A stretch of DNA of 64,000 bases, taken from positions 1,534,001-1,598,000 of the forward strand of contig NZ_CP011266.1 in NCBI RefSeq assembly GCF_001477655.1. Direction: 5' to 3'. The translations under genes were made by a program, and so were the position numbers. The notes under the pieces were generated by a model, which saw only the letters and a list, made by a program, of their open reading frames with translations, was not told the DNA's origin and ran no database searches. Each line of letters opens with the position of its first letter. Position 1 is the stretch's first letter. Positions 52,033 to 62,196 of this stretch are shown here, piece after piece. The stretch is from Methanobrevibacter millerae. Its GTDB lineage: Archaea; Methanobacteriota; Methanobacteria; Methanobacteriales; Methanobacteriaceae.

Positions 52033-52968
52033 TTAATCACTTATTAATTCAACAGATTTTAAGTCCCTGATAAAATCCAAAAAGATATCTGCATTTGCAA
52101 TATCCCCACTATGAGGATTTAATTCAAAAGCTTTTTTATATGATTCATAGGCTTTATCATACTCAAACAGGTTCAAATAACATGATGCCTTATCAAAGAA
52201 ATAGCAATCGACAGTATTGTCTATCGATAATGCCTCATCAAAATATCTCAATGCATTTTTAAAATCTGACTTGTCCATGAAAATCTTTGCTTTCAAATAC
52301 CAAGAATAAGAAATCTTCGGATTCATCTCAAGAGATTTATTTACATTATCCAAAGCCTCATCAATACGTTTTGTTTCAAAAAGAGCATCAGCTTTCAACA
52401 TATAAGCCTGAGGATTTTCATAGGAATCCTTGAAAACCTCATCAAGAATTTTTAAAGATTCATCATATCTTTCAATAGAGTTTAGATACTGCACCTTGAA
52501 TAATTTTATATCATTATTACTGGATTCTATTTCTAAAAGCCTTTCCAGACAATTAAAGGCAGCATCCTGTTCATCCAATCTAAGTAAAGCGACTGACTTG
52601 AAGCTAATGGCTATAGTATTCGTATCGTCAATATCCAGTACTTTATCATAACATTCAATAGCTTCAATATAATTTTTTAAAATCAAATTACAGTTTCCCT
52701 TAATGTTTAAAACAAATGGATCATTTTCAACATTTAATTTTTCATTACAAAGAATTATAGTTTCCTTATAAGTATCATAAGCCTCTTTTTTCATATCCAA
52801 TCTCAAATAGCACTGAGCCTTACTCATCAAAATCAGAGGATTATCAATATCTCCGGAATCCAAATTATCAATAAATTCAAGCGCATTTGCATATTGCCTT
52901 TTTCCGACAAGTGACATTATTTTTTCAACCACATCAATTTTGTTATCATCATGTCCATAATAATTCAT
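52033..52968 (-). CDS. TPR-repeat protein
   Basis: A 311-residue protein made of about eight tandem tetratricopeptide repeats (for example EAIECYDKVLDIDDTNTIA, EALDNVNKSLEMNPKIS, NALRYFDEALSIDNTVD). No signal peptide. Likely a protein-interaction scaffold; partner unknown. The DUF371 gene follows closely on the same strand. Confidence 0.88.
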   Translation of the reverse strand: MNYYGHDDNKIDVVEKIMSLVGKRQYANALEFIDNLDSGDIDNPLILMSKAQCYLRLDMKKEAYDTYKETIILCNEKLNVENDPFVLNIKGNCNLILKNYIEAIECYDKVLDIDDTNTIAISFKSVALLRLDEQDAAFNCLERLLEIESSNNDIKLFKVQYLNSIERYDESLKILDEVFKDSYENPQAYMLKADALFETKRIDEALDNVNKSLEMNPKISYSWYLKAKIFMDKSDFKNALRYFDEALSIDNTVDCYFFDKASCYLNLFEYDKAYESYKKAFELNPHSGDIANADIFLDFIRDLKSVELISD

Positions 52969-53136
52969 AATTTACACCTAAACTAATTTATATTAATTTA
53001 TTTATTATATATAGTTTTTAAATTTATCTATTATAAATTTAGACAATTTTACTTCCCCAAATTAAAAAAATAAGATGAAATCAATATTTATTTGATAAGG
53101 TAAAAAAATATTTAAAAACAAAATTAATAATTAAAT

Positions 53137-53561
53137 ATGAAAGGATGCTACTGTCTGGTAATTAAACTCGAAAAGAAAAAAATTTAAAAATTGGCAAAAA
53201 ACTTAAATTCGAGTTTAAAAAGGGCTATTATGTATATATCGGTTCTGCAATGAACAGTTTGGAGTCCCGAGTGAAAAGACATTTATCTGCATCAAAGAAA
53301 CTCCATTGGCATATTGACTATTTATTGAAATATGGCGAAATTGTTGAAGTTATTTATAATCTGGACAAAAAAGTAGAATGTGAACTTTCAATGGAACTGT
53401 CAAAAAAGCATGAATACATTAAAGACTTCGGCTGTAGTGACTGTGAGTGTGAAAGTCATCTGTATTATTTCAAAAACAAAAAAGAAGCTATTGAAGAAGT
53501 AACTAATGCATACAACTCAATAGCATGTCCGTTTAAAATTGGTATTTCTGACTTTTCTTGA
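53137..53561 (+). pseudogene. DUF123 (GIY-YIG-like) gene with a -1 frameshift
   Basis: The ATG at 53137 opens [16 protein letters not shown] and stops at 53185. In the other frame [23 protein letters not shown] continues to 53561 with the conserved RVKRHL...[10 protein letters not shown] and [14 protein letters not shown]. One extra A in the A7 run at 53176-53182 would restore a complete DUF123 protein of about 141 residues. It may be a homopolymer sequencing error, phase variation or real decay. The domain is often found fused to endonuclease III. Confidence 0.8.
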
Positions 53562-54015
53562 ACTTATATGAAATTTCAAAAGTGTTTAAAGCAACCTTTC
53601 TTAACTCTTCAACATCAAAGTCTGCAATTTCGGCCCAATCTTTTTCCAGCAATCTAATTTCGGATAAAATTTCACTGCCGTAATCAGTCAATACGACATC
53701 ATAATGCAAATCATCGACTTCTACTATTTCAACTAGGTTTTTCCTTGCCAGTTTCTCATATCTTTTGAGATAGAGTTTTGAGTGAAGCTTAAAGTGAGCA
53801 TCATCATCTGAAATTTTAGCATATTGCCTTACTCTTGCTTTTCTGTGATGTTTTTTAGAGTGTTTATCTACATTCTTCAGTAACTTTATTTGGCTTTCAT
53901 GAAGATGTATGCTTAAGTTACTTCTAACATGGCTAATTTTAGATTCACTAATAATATCTATTAATTTAGATGCATCTTCCATTGAGGAAATAGCATCAAC
54001 ATGTGGATGTGCCAT
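53533..54015 (-). CDS. Archaeal winged-helix-like hypothetical protein
   Basis: About 160 residues. The ATG at 54015 has GTGAT 6 bases upstream. The sequence resembles a winged helix in its middle part ([48 protein letters not shown]), where LTDYG mimics the MarR-like wing ending. It overlaps the DUF123 gene end by 29 bases and follows the HerA-like ATPase. Family placement is tentative. Confidence 0.65.
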   Translation of the reverse strand: MAHPHVDAISSMEDASKLIDIISESKISHVRSNLSIHLHESQIKLLKNVDKHSKKHHRKARVRQYAKISDDDAHFKLHSKLYLKRYEKLARKNLVEIVEVDDLHYDVVLTDYGSEILSEIRLLEKDWAEIADFDVEELRKVALNTFEISYKFKKSQKYQF

Positions 54016-54020
54016 ATCAA

Positions 54021-55583
54021 TCACTTCATCTGACCAAATAGTCCTCTCATAATACCTCTTGTCACTTCACGTGCAACAGTATTTGCCGCAGTTGTAGCAG
54101 CCTTTTCCACGGCCTTTTGCTGAGTAGTCTTTTTAGTCTTTTTACCTGCAGGCTGTCCGCCACCTAAAATGCTTCCAAGATCAAATCCTCCAATAGTCAA
54201 TGGTTCTCCAGAAGATTGTTGCTCTTGAGGCTGACTTTGTGGAGCTTCTTCCTGAACTGAAGGTGCTTCAACCTGCGGAGGTGTCACAGGCACTTCACTT
54301 TCCATATTCTGATTTTCATTGATTTTGTTTGCAAGTATTTCATAAGCTGACTCATTGTCAACAGCTTCAAGATATTTGTCCTTAAATTCAGACAGGTTAA
54401 TCAAATCAGATCTTACATTTTCATCAATCGGACCGATATATGACTGTGGAGCAACAATGTTAACCTTTTCAACAATGCTTGGAACACCCTGTTCATCCAA
54501 AACAGACACCAATGCTTCACCAATACCCAAATTAGAAATAACATCAGCAGTATCAAATTCAGGATTAGGTCTGAATGTTTGAGCAGCTACTTTAACCGCT
54601 TTTTGGTCTTTAGGAGTGTATGCTCTTAAGGCATGCTGAATTCTGTTACCCAATTGACCTAAAATCTCATCAGGAATGTCTGCCGGCGATTGTGAAATGA
54701 AATATAAACCAACACCTTTAGAACGAATCAAACGAGTAATCTGTTCTATTTTCTTTAAAAATTCAGCACCCATTCCATCAAAAATCAGGTGAGCCTCATC
54801 AAAGAAGAATACGAATTTAGGTTTTTCAGCATCCCCAACTTCAGGCAATTGCTCATACAATGATGACAGCATCCAAAGCAAGAATGATGAGTATATTTCC
54901 GGAGAAAGGGATAATTTCTGAGCATCCAAAATGTTGATTACACCACAACCGGAATCATCCACACGAATAAAGTCATCCAAATCCAATGCAGGTTCACCGA
55001 AGAAATCGTTTCCGCCCTGATCTTCCAATGTGATAAGATTTCTTAAAATGGTATTTGCAGATTTTGTAGCAATAGAACCATATTTAGGTTCATAAACATC
55101 CTTATGCTCAACAACATAATTAATCATGGACTTTAAATCCTTAATATCAATTATAAGCAATGATTCTTCATCTGCAACCCTGAATACAATATTTAATACT
55201 CCAGTCTGTGCTTCTGTAAGGTTCAATATTTTGGATAATAAAACTGGACCCATTTCAGATAATGTAACACGAACAGGCAATCCCTTTTCACCAAACAGAT
55301 CCCAGAACTCAACAGGATATGATTTAAGCTTAAAGGAATCCAAACCTTCAACTCTTTTAGCAACATTATCATTCATTTCACCGACTTTTGCAAGACCTGA
55401 AATATCACCTTTCATATCTGCTAAAAATACTGGAACTCCCATGTCACTGAATGATTCAGCTAGTGTTTTAAGAGTGATTGTTTTACCTGTTCCCGTTGCT
55501 CCTGCAATTAATCCGTGCCTATTTGCCATCTTTGGTAGTAAGTAAACATTACCACCAATTAAAATTTTATCTTCTACAAACAT
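54021..55583 (-). CDS. HerA/YjgR-like (DUF853) ATPase
   Basis: About 520 residues. FASTK/HerA-type ATPase with Walker A GATGTGKTITLK, Walker B FVFFFDEAHLIFDG and sensor FISQSPADIPDEILGQLGNRIQHALRAY. Residues about 425-485 are a Pro/Gln/Glu-rich linker, and a short basic and hydrophobic tail follows. The ATG at 55583 is preferred over 55595, since the latter overlaps the helicase end. Related bacterial YjgR is of unclear function; DNA-pump activity is inferred from the fold. Confidence 0.88.
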   Translation of the reverse strand: MFVEDKILIGGNVYLLPKMANRHGLIAGATGTGKTITLKTLAESFSDMGVPVFLADMKGDISGLAKVGEMNDNVAKRVEGLDSFKLKSYPVEFWDLFGEKGLPVRVTLSEMGPVLLSKILNLTEAQTGVLNIVFRVADEESLLIIDIKDLKSMINYVVEHKDVYEPKYGSIATKSANTILRNLITLEDQGGNDFFGEPALDLDDFIRVDDSGCGVINILDAQKLSLSPEIYSSFLLWMLSSLYEQLPEVGDAEKPKFVFFFDEAHLIFDGMGAEFLKKIEQITRLIRSKGVGLYFISQSPADIPDEILGQLGNRIQHALRAYTPKDQKAVKVAAQTFRPNPEFDTADVISNLGIGEALVSVLDEQGVPSIVEKVNIVAPQSYIGPIDENVRSDLINLSEFKDKYLEAVDNESAYEILANKINENQNMESEVPVTPPQVEAPSVQEEAPQSQPQEQQSSGEPLTIGGFDLGSILGGGQPAGKKTKKTTQQKAVEKAATTAANTVAREVTRGIMRGLFGQMK

Positions 55584-55587
55584 TTTT

Positions 55588-58170
55588 CTAACCATTTTCT
55601 ATTTTTTTAATTAAATAAGAAGTTTTACGTTCAATATTTCTTCGATTAAATGCTTTTGCAATTCTTTTAATAGCATCTAAGTTTTTAACAAAATTATCCA
55701 GCCATGAGAATATGTCTCCAGGATAAACCTGAATCTGATATTTTCTAAATAACTTATTTGATATGTCCACAGGATCTTTACCTTTCAAACGTTCATGGAT
55801 GATAACTTCAGAAATTCCAAGCTGCAGACATCTGCAGAATGGCCTATCCTGACAGTTACATTTCAAGAAATCACTTTGAAGACGAATCAATGCATCCTGA
55901 AATTTGGAATCCAATTTATCCAGAGCTTCACCTGAAGATATGATATCCAATGTGGATTCGGCGAATAATCTGGTTGAAAACTTAATCTTTAATGCATTAG
56001 CTATCTGATTGTGAATAACAGATGAAAGATATGCATTTTCAAATAATTCCAAATCCAAAGCCATAGCTATTACTTTTACCAATAACTTATCATATTTCTC
56101 TCTTTTCTTATACATTGGGGATAATCCAACATAATTGATTAGATAATCCCAGTCATCCAAAGCAGATCTGATAAATTCAGCATCATCTATGCTTAAAAAT
56201 GATACGGATGTGGCTCTTCCATATTTAGTAATTTTAAAATCATCACTTATTAAACCTAACTCTTTCATTTCGCTAATGGCTATTTCCAAGCTGATTGGCA
56301 CATCAATATCCTTATAAAATTTATTCAATTCATCCATATTCTTAATGGATGTAGATGAAATGTCTGCTAAAATCTGTTCATATGAGCTTTCTTCATCATA
56401 TTCAATATAAACATCTTCACTATTGCTTTCAAGAAGTTCCAATGCTTTTGATTCTTCGCTTTCTCCTGAAAAATCATTTCCAACTTCAGGAAGCAAATAT
56501 ACTATCCCCCTATCGTGATAGCTTGGTCTTCCAGCACGTCCAAGCATCTGTGAAAATTCATTAGGATTAATCCATTTATTCCCCATTACAAGAGAATCAA
56601 AAATTACCTGTGAAGCAGGAAAATCAACACCTGCAGCCAAAGCGGCAGTTGTAACTACAACAGATAATCTTGCCCTGTCAAAGTCCTTTTCGATTTTTTC
56701 CTTCTTATAATATGATAAACCAGCATGATAAGCGGCAGCATTGATATGCTTTTCCTGCAAAAAGTTAGCAATTTTGTGGGTTTTTCGTCTTGAATTAGTA
56801 AATATTATAGTTTGACCGCGATACCCTTTTTTTGATTTGGTATTGAATTCTTTTTTAGCCAATTTAGCCATCAAATGTCTTTTAGATGATTCATTTCTCA
56901 TATAAACAAGATGCCTTTCCAATGGCACTGGCCTGTCCGGATATTCGACAAGTTTCATGTTGAATTCATTTGCTAAAAACTGTGGATTTTTAACTGTAGC
57001 TGAAAGTCCTATAATCTGAGTTTGAGGATATAGATTTTTTATTCTTTTTATCAAACCGTTTAAACGGGTACCACGGTCCTCATCATCAATCATGTGGATT
57101 TCATCTATCAGCACTACGCCAAGATTGCTTAATGCATTTGAATTTCCGTTTCTTAACAAAAAGTCAATTCCCTCATATGTTGCAACAACAATGTCTGCAT
57201 TTGAAACATCACTATCCGGCAATTTCAACTCACCTTTGGCCTTGACACGATTGCGCCCAACCTTAATTGCAACTTTCAAACCCAATTTTTTATATTTTCT
57301 TTTAAAATCCCGATATTTCTGATTTGCAAGTGCAACCAACGGAGTCAGAAAAATAAATTTTTTACCTTTAAGAGCTTGTGTAATACCTGCAAGCTCCCCA
57401 ATCAAAGTTTTACCACTTCCAGTTGCACTTACAACAAGCAAATCTTCACCCTTAAGCAATCCCTCATGAATAGCCAAATACTGAACAGGCAAAAGCTTAT
57501 CATTGCCGTTTTTAATTAAAATATCTCTAAAATCATGATTTATCTTTAAACGTTTCATCTCAACAGAGGGAATCTTAAGCCTAGATTTGGTTGAAGTTCT
57601 ATCAAATAACGTCAAATTTCTGTTTTTTAGGGGATTAAAATGGGGATCAAGTACAGATAATGTCTTTTCCAAATTACCTGTTTTTTCAAGTGTTGATTTT
57701 AAGTTTCTAAAAATCTTTTTATCAAAACCCTGAAGCTTGATTTCATTTTTTATCGTATCCAATGCACAGTTTTTACACAACAATTGATTTTGATACTTGT
57801 ATGAAAAGTCAGAGTTGACTATGGTTATCATTCCATCATATGCACAGTAGTCACATACTCTCGTGTGTCTGACCTTAACGTTAAGTCCCTTTAAGAAGTT
57901 TTCTACCTTTTCATCATGAGTAGCTAAAAAAACAGCCTGAGAACGAAGAAGTTTATTTACCTCACCAGGAGGAACTAGCTTTTCATTTAAAGTGGAATTT
58001 TCTTTAAAATTATAATCTGCTACAAATCTAGAAATAGCCAAAGAATCTCCATCATTTGTAAATTTAATGTTTCCTACAAATTCAGGTTCCCTTTTATGAT
58101 TAAGAGCACCTTTTGGTGAACCAATAGGATATAGTCTCCACTGTTTTTTAATCTTTTTTAAAACTAGCAT
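55588..58170 (-). CDS. Ski2-like DEAD/DEAH-box helicase with zinc finger
   Basis: An 860-residue SF2 helicase. The N-terminal region carries CDYCAYDG...CKNC (a zinc finger). Helicase motifs are SATGSGKTLIGELAG, DEIHMIDDEDRG, LSATVKN, TTAALAAGVDFPA and QMLGRAGRP. The C-terminal domain has CNCQDRPFCRC, a second cysteine cluster. It matches the archaeal Ski2-type group near Hel308 with an extra DUF5814-like tail. Likely acts on DNA or RNA structures. It runs into the HerA-like gene with a 4-base gap or small overlap. Confidence 0.9.
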   Translation of the reverse strand: MLVLKKIKKQWRLYPIGSPKGALNHKREPEFVGNIKFTNDGDSLAISRFVADYNFKENSTLNEKLVPPGEVNKLLRSQAVFLATHDEKVENFLKGLNVKVRHTRVCDYCAYDGMITIVNSDFSYKYQNQLLCKNCALDTIKNEIKLQGFDKKIFRNLKSTLEKTGNLEKTLSVLDPHFNPLKNRNLTLFDRTSTKSRLKIPSVEMKRLKINHDFRDILIKNGNDKLLPVQYLAIHEGLLKGEDLLVVSATGSGKTLIGELAGITQALKGKKFIFLTPLVALANQKYRDFKRKYKKLGLKVAIKVGRNRVKAKGELKLPDSDVSNADIVVATYEGIDFLLRNGNSNALSNLGVVLIDEIHMIDDEDRGTRLNGLIKRIKNLYPQTQIIGLSATVKNPQFLANEFNMKLVEYPDRPVPLERHLVYMRNESSKRHLMAKLAKKEFNTKSKKGYRGQTIIFTNSRRKTHKIANFLQEKHINAAAYHAGLSYYKKEKIEKDFDRARLSVVVTTAALAAGVDFPASQVIFDSLVMGNKWINPNEFSQMLGRAGRPSYHDRGIVYLLPEVGNDFSGESEESKALELLESNSEDVYIEYDEESSYEQILADISSTSIKNMDELNKFYKDIDVPISLEIAISEMKELGLISDDFKITKYGRATSVSFLSIDDAEFIRSALDDWDYLINYVGLSPMYKKREKYDKLLVKVIAMALDLELFENAYLSSVIHNQIANALKIKFSTRLFAESTLDIISSGEALDKLDSKFQDALIRLQSDFLKCNCQDRPFCRCLQLGISEVIIHERLKGKDPVDISNKLFRKYQIQVYPGDIFSWLDNFVKNLDAIKRIAKAFNRRNIERKTSYLIKKIENG

Positions 58171-58227
58171 CGTATTTTATTATATAATTAATTGTTAATA
58201 AATTTTAAAAAAAATAGAAAAATTTGA

Positions 58228-59097
58228 TTAATCGATGTAATCAAATTTAGTTTCCATAATTACAATAATTACAAATGCAATTACCGCAATTATAATGCAT
58301 GGTAATAAACCTGAAAAGTTCATACTTACAGCATTTGATATTTCAACGAAAGGAACTTTAAGTGATCCAAGCATTACACCAATAAGAAATGCCATAGTTA
58401 ATTCTTCATGGTTTTTAAGCAAGTAATTTAATATTTTTGAAAATCCAAGTATACCAATTAGAGCACCAACAACAAACACAATAATTTCAGTGAAATGAAG
58501 CTGATGAAGTGCATTCAACATGTATTTGTATTGTCCAAGCAATAACAGTAAAAATGAACCGGAAATACCTGGTAAAATCATAGCACAAATTGCAATCATT
58601 CCTGAAAAGAATAATATAATCAAAGAATGATTAGCTGCTATTGGATTTAAGCTTACAAAAATATAAGTTAAAATACAACCTATTACAGCAGATATTATTG
58701 TTTTTATACTAATTTCATTAAGTTTTCTAAATAATACAACAGCAGAGGCTATAATTAAACCCAAGAAGAATGAATATGTTAAAGCAGTGTGTACATCCAT
58801 ACAATAGGTAACCACTTTAGCTAAAGTTAGAAAAGCAACACCAATACCTAAAACCAATGGAATGAAAAATTTAAAGTCTATTTCATCCAAAAGTTGATTC
58901 CAAAATCCTTTCAAATTTCCCTTAAACAAAGGCTTAATAAATCCAAACTTAATGTTACTGATTGCCTCAATTAAATGACCGTAAATTCCAGTTATAAGTG
59001 CCATTGTTCCGCCGGAAACACCAGGAACAATATCAGCAGCACCCATTAATAATCCACGAATAAAAATTAAAAATGCTTCTTTAATGTTAAAATTCAC
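58228..59097 (-). CDS. DUF368 family membrane protein
   Basis: A 289-residue protein with eight or more TM helices and the duplicated family motif: IVPGVSGGTMALITGIY near residue 23 and ILPGISGSFLLLLLG near 175. DUF368 proteins have been implicated in polyprenyl-phosphate (C55-P) recycling in bacteria and archaea; here that would serve surface-glycan carriers. GGAGAT precedes the ATG. Confidence 0.88.
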   Translation of the reverse strand: MNFNIKEAFLIFIRGLLMGAADIVPGVSGGTMALITGIYGHLIEAISNIKFGFIKPLFKGNLKGFWNQLLDEIDFKFFIPLVLGIGVAFLTLAKVVTYCMDVHTALTYSFFLGLIIASAVVLFRKLNEISIKTIISAVIGCILTYIFVSLNPIAANHSLIILFFSGMIAICAMILPGISGSFLLLLLGQYKYMLNALHQLHFTEIIVFVVGALIGILGFSKILNYLLKNHEELTMAFLIGVMLGSLKVPFVEISNAVSMNFSGLLPCIIIAVIAFVIIVIMETKFDYID

Positions 59098-59209
59098 ATT
59101 ATCTCCTCTATCTTAATTATATATAATCCTTTTAATAACTGTTTTGATTGAAAGTTTGGTAAAAAAGAAGTAAGCTATTTCAATGTAAAAAAATAAAAAA
59201 TTGAAAATA

Positions 59210-62098
59210 TTATTTTCCCATATCCTCAACTAATTCCTTAGCATATGGAGTAATATTTTCATTTAGCATTTTTTCCAGGAACTGACCCGTGTATGTTCCG
59301 GCTTCGGCAATCTCTTCAGGTGTTCCGGTAGCTATGACTTCACCGCCTCCGTCTCCACCTTCCGGACCCAAATCAATAATATGGTCTGCAGTTTTGATTA
59401 CATCCAAATTATGCTCAATTACAACAACAGAATTTCCTGCATCTGTTAATCTAGCAAGAACCTCTAATAAACGTTTAATGTCAGCAAAATGAAGGCCTGT
59501 GGTTGGCTCATCAAGAATATATAAAGTTTTACCTGTGCTGGTTCTTGATAACTCTTTAGCCAATTTGATTCTTTGAGCTTCCCCACCAGACAATGTTGTA
59601 GCAGGCTGACCTATTTTCATATAACCCAGTCCAACATCATACAAAGTCTGGAGTTTTTTAGTGATTTTAGGAATGTTTTCAAAGAATTCCAAAGCCTCTT
59701 CAACTGTCATTTCCAAGACTTCATAGATATTTTTACCTTTATACCTGATATCCAAAGTCTCTTCATTGTATCTCTTACCGCCACAGACTTCACATGGAAC
59801 ATATACATCTGCCAAGAAGTGCATTTCAATTTGAACGATTCCATCACCGGAACATGCTTCACATCTTCCGCCTTTAACATTAAATGAGAATCTTCCAGGT
59901 TTGTATCCTCTTGCTTTGGACTCTGGAGTGTTTGCAAACAAATCACGAATGTCTGTGAATACTCCCGTGTATGTAGCAGGATTAGATCTTGGAGTTCTAC
60001 CAATTGGCTTTTGGTCTATTGCAATGACCTTGTCTATGTTTTCCAGCCCATTAATTTTATCATATTTACCTGCAAACATGAATTTTTTGGATAATTTACC
60101 GTGAGCTCCCTTATATAAAATTTCATTTATAAGACTGCTTTTACCTGAACCGCTGACACCAGTAACACAGGTGAATTTACCTAATGGAATTTCTACATCT
60201 ATATCTTTAAGGTTATTTTGGGCAGCACCCTTAATTTCAATGAATTTACCGTTTCCAGGTCTTCTTTCTTTTGGAATATCAATTTTTTTAGTCCTTGAAA
60301 TATATTGGCCTGTGATTGAATCCTTATTATTCATTATGTCAATTGGTGTTCCCTGAGCAACGACTTTACCACCATGCTCTCCGGCACCGGGACCTATGTC
60401 AACAACATGGTCTGCTGACAAAATGGTTTCCTCATCGTGTTCAACTACAACCAAAGTGTTTCCTAAATCTTTAAGTCTTTTTAATGCTTCAATAAGTTTA
60501 ATATTATCTCTTTGGTGAAGACCAATACTTGGCTCGTCCAAAATGTATAATACTCCTACCAGACCGGAACCAATTTGAGTAGCTAAACGAATCCTTTGTG
60601 CTTCCCCACCAGATAATGTACCTGAAGACCTTGACATAGACAGGTAATCAAGACCTACTTCAACTAAAAAGCTTAAACGTTCTTTAATTTCTTTTAAAAC
60701 TTCTTTTGCAATGAAGTTTTCTCTTTCAGTTAACTCGAGATCCTGAAAAAACTGATAAGAATCTTTTATTGCCAAATCACAAACATCAATAATGGATTTT
60801 CCACCGACGGTTACTGCTAAAACTTCCGGACGTAATCTTTTTCCATCACAAACATAACATTTCCTGTCAGACATGAATTTTGAGAGATATTTTCTTGAAT
60901 AGCTTGATTTGGTTTCAAAATATAATCTTTGCATTCTTGGAACTACACCTTCAAATTTACGATTAACCATATAGGATTTATTTCTTCTTTTAAAAGTGAA
61001 TGGGATTTTTTCATCACATCCAAAAAGAATCGTATCTTGATATTTTTTATCCAATTCCTCAAATGGAGTGTCCATGCTGAAATTAAAATATTTAGATACT
61101 GCATCAAGCATTTGGAAATAGTAATTTTCCCTTTTGGCTGAACTTGCCCACGGTACGATTGCACCTTCACTTAATGATAATGATTTGTCAGGAACAACCA
61201 AATCAGGGTCAATTTCCATTTTGGAACCAATACCATTACATTCAGGACATGCCCCCTGTGGAGCATTAAAAGAAAACATTCTTGGAGTTAACTCTTCGAA
61301 GTTTATTCCACAATCAACACATGCAAAATGCTCGGAATATTTTTTTTCATATTCTTTTTCACCATCATCATATAAAACTGTGATTAAACCTTCTGAAAAT
61401 TCTGCTGCAGTTTCTAAAGAGTCAACAAGTCTTCTTTTAAAGTCAACATCCTTACGGATTTTCAATCTATCAACCACAACATCTATGTTATGTCTGTATG
61501 TTTTTGCAAGAGAGATGTCTTCTTCAAGTTCCCTGATTTCTCCATCTACACGAACTCTGACAAATCCCTTATTTCTCAAATCTTCCAAAACATCTTTGAA
61601 CTGGCCTTTTTTATCCCTTACAATTGGAGATAATATTTGGACTTTAATTCCTTCTCCCTCTTCGATAATACTGTCACCAATCTGTCCAATGGTTTGATGA
61701 GATACTTCATTTCCACAATTTGGACAGTGGGGAATACCAATTCTTGCAAACAATAATCTCAAATAATCATAAATTTCCGTAATAGTACCTACAGTTGATC
61801 TTGGATTTTCCCTTGTTGTTTTTTGATCAATTGAAATAGCTGGAGACAAACCTTCAATAGATTCCATTTCAGGCTTTTTCATCTGACCCAAAAATTGTCT
61901 AGCATAAGCAGATAATGACTCCACATATCTACGCTGTCCTTCAGCATAAATTGTATCAAAAGCTAATGAAGACTTTCCAGACCCACTCAATCCAGTAATT
62001 ACAATAAATTCATCACGAGGAACACTAACATCGATATCTTGCAAATTATGTTCTCTAGCTCCCTTTATGATAATTTGTTTTTTAGACTCATCTGTCAT
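59210..62098 (-). CDS. uvrA: Excinuclease ABC subunit A
   Basis: A 962-residue DNA-damage sensor ATPase of nucleotide-excision repair. Two ABC modules: Walker [14 protein letters not shown] and [10 protein letters not shown], signatures [12 protein letters not shown] and [12 protein letters not shown]. Three zinc sites are visible: CPNCGNEV..., [10 protein letters not shown]...CPECNGIG, and CEACSGDG...CEVCGGKRY. Full length, bacterial type, next to uvrB. Confidence 0.97.
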   Translation of the reverse strand: MTDESKKQIIIKGAREHNLQDIDVSVPRDEFIVITGLSGSGKSSLAFDTIYAEGQRRYVESLSAYARQFLGQMKKPEMESIEGLSPAISIDQKTTRENPRSTVGTITEIYDYLRLLFARIGIPHCPNCGNEVSHQTIGQIGDSIIEEGEGIKVQILSPIVRDKKGQFKDVLEDLRNKGFVRVRVDGEIRELEEDISLAKTYRHNIDVVVDRLKIRKDVDFKRRLVDSLETAAEFSEGLITVLYDDGEKEYEKKYSEHFACVDCGINFEELTPRMFSFNAPQGACPECNGIGSKMEIDPDLVVPDKSLSLSEGAIVPWASSAKRENYYFQMLDAVSKYFNFSMDTPFEELDKKYQDTILFGCDEKIPFTFKRRNKSYMVNRKFEGVVPRMQRLYFETKSSYSRKYLSKFMSDRKCYVCDGKRLRPEVLAVTVGGKSIIDVCDLAIKDSYQFFQDLELTERENFIAKEVLKEIKERLSFLVEVGLDYLSMSRSSGTLSGGEAQRIRLATQIGSGLVGVLYILDEPSIGLHQRDNIKLIEALKRLKDLGNTLVVVEHDEETILSADHVVDIGPGAGEHGGKVVAQGTPIDIMNNKDSITGQYISRTKKIDIPKERRPGNGKFIEIKGAAQNNLKDIDVEIPLGKFTCVTGVSGSGKSSLINEILYKGAHGKLSKKFMFAGKYDKINGLENIDKVIAIDQKPIGRTPRSNPATYTGVFTDIRDLFANTPESKARGYKPGRFSFNVKGGRCEACSGDGIVQIEMHFLADVYVPCEVCGGKRYNEETLDIRYKGKNIYEVLEMTVEEALEFFENIPKITKKLQTLYDVGLGYMKIGQPATTLSGGEAQRIKLAKELSRTSTGKTLYILDEPTTGLHFADIKRLLEVLARLTDAGNSVVVIEHNLDVIKTADHIIDLGPEGGDGGGEVIATGTPEEIAEAGTYTGQFLEKMLNENITPYAKELVEDMGK

Positions 62099-62196
62099 AA
62101 TAATCTCCCAAAATTATATTGATTATAATATTATTGTTCTATAATATATAAACTATTTCAAAGAGCATTTGATAAGTAAAAAAAAGTAATGAAAAA

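Noticed and set aside
61134-61697. 187-residue plus-strand open frame inside uvrA
   Set aside because: It lies wholly antisense to conserved UvrA sequence, lacks a ribosome site and has no recognisable protein features.
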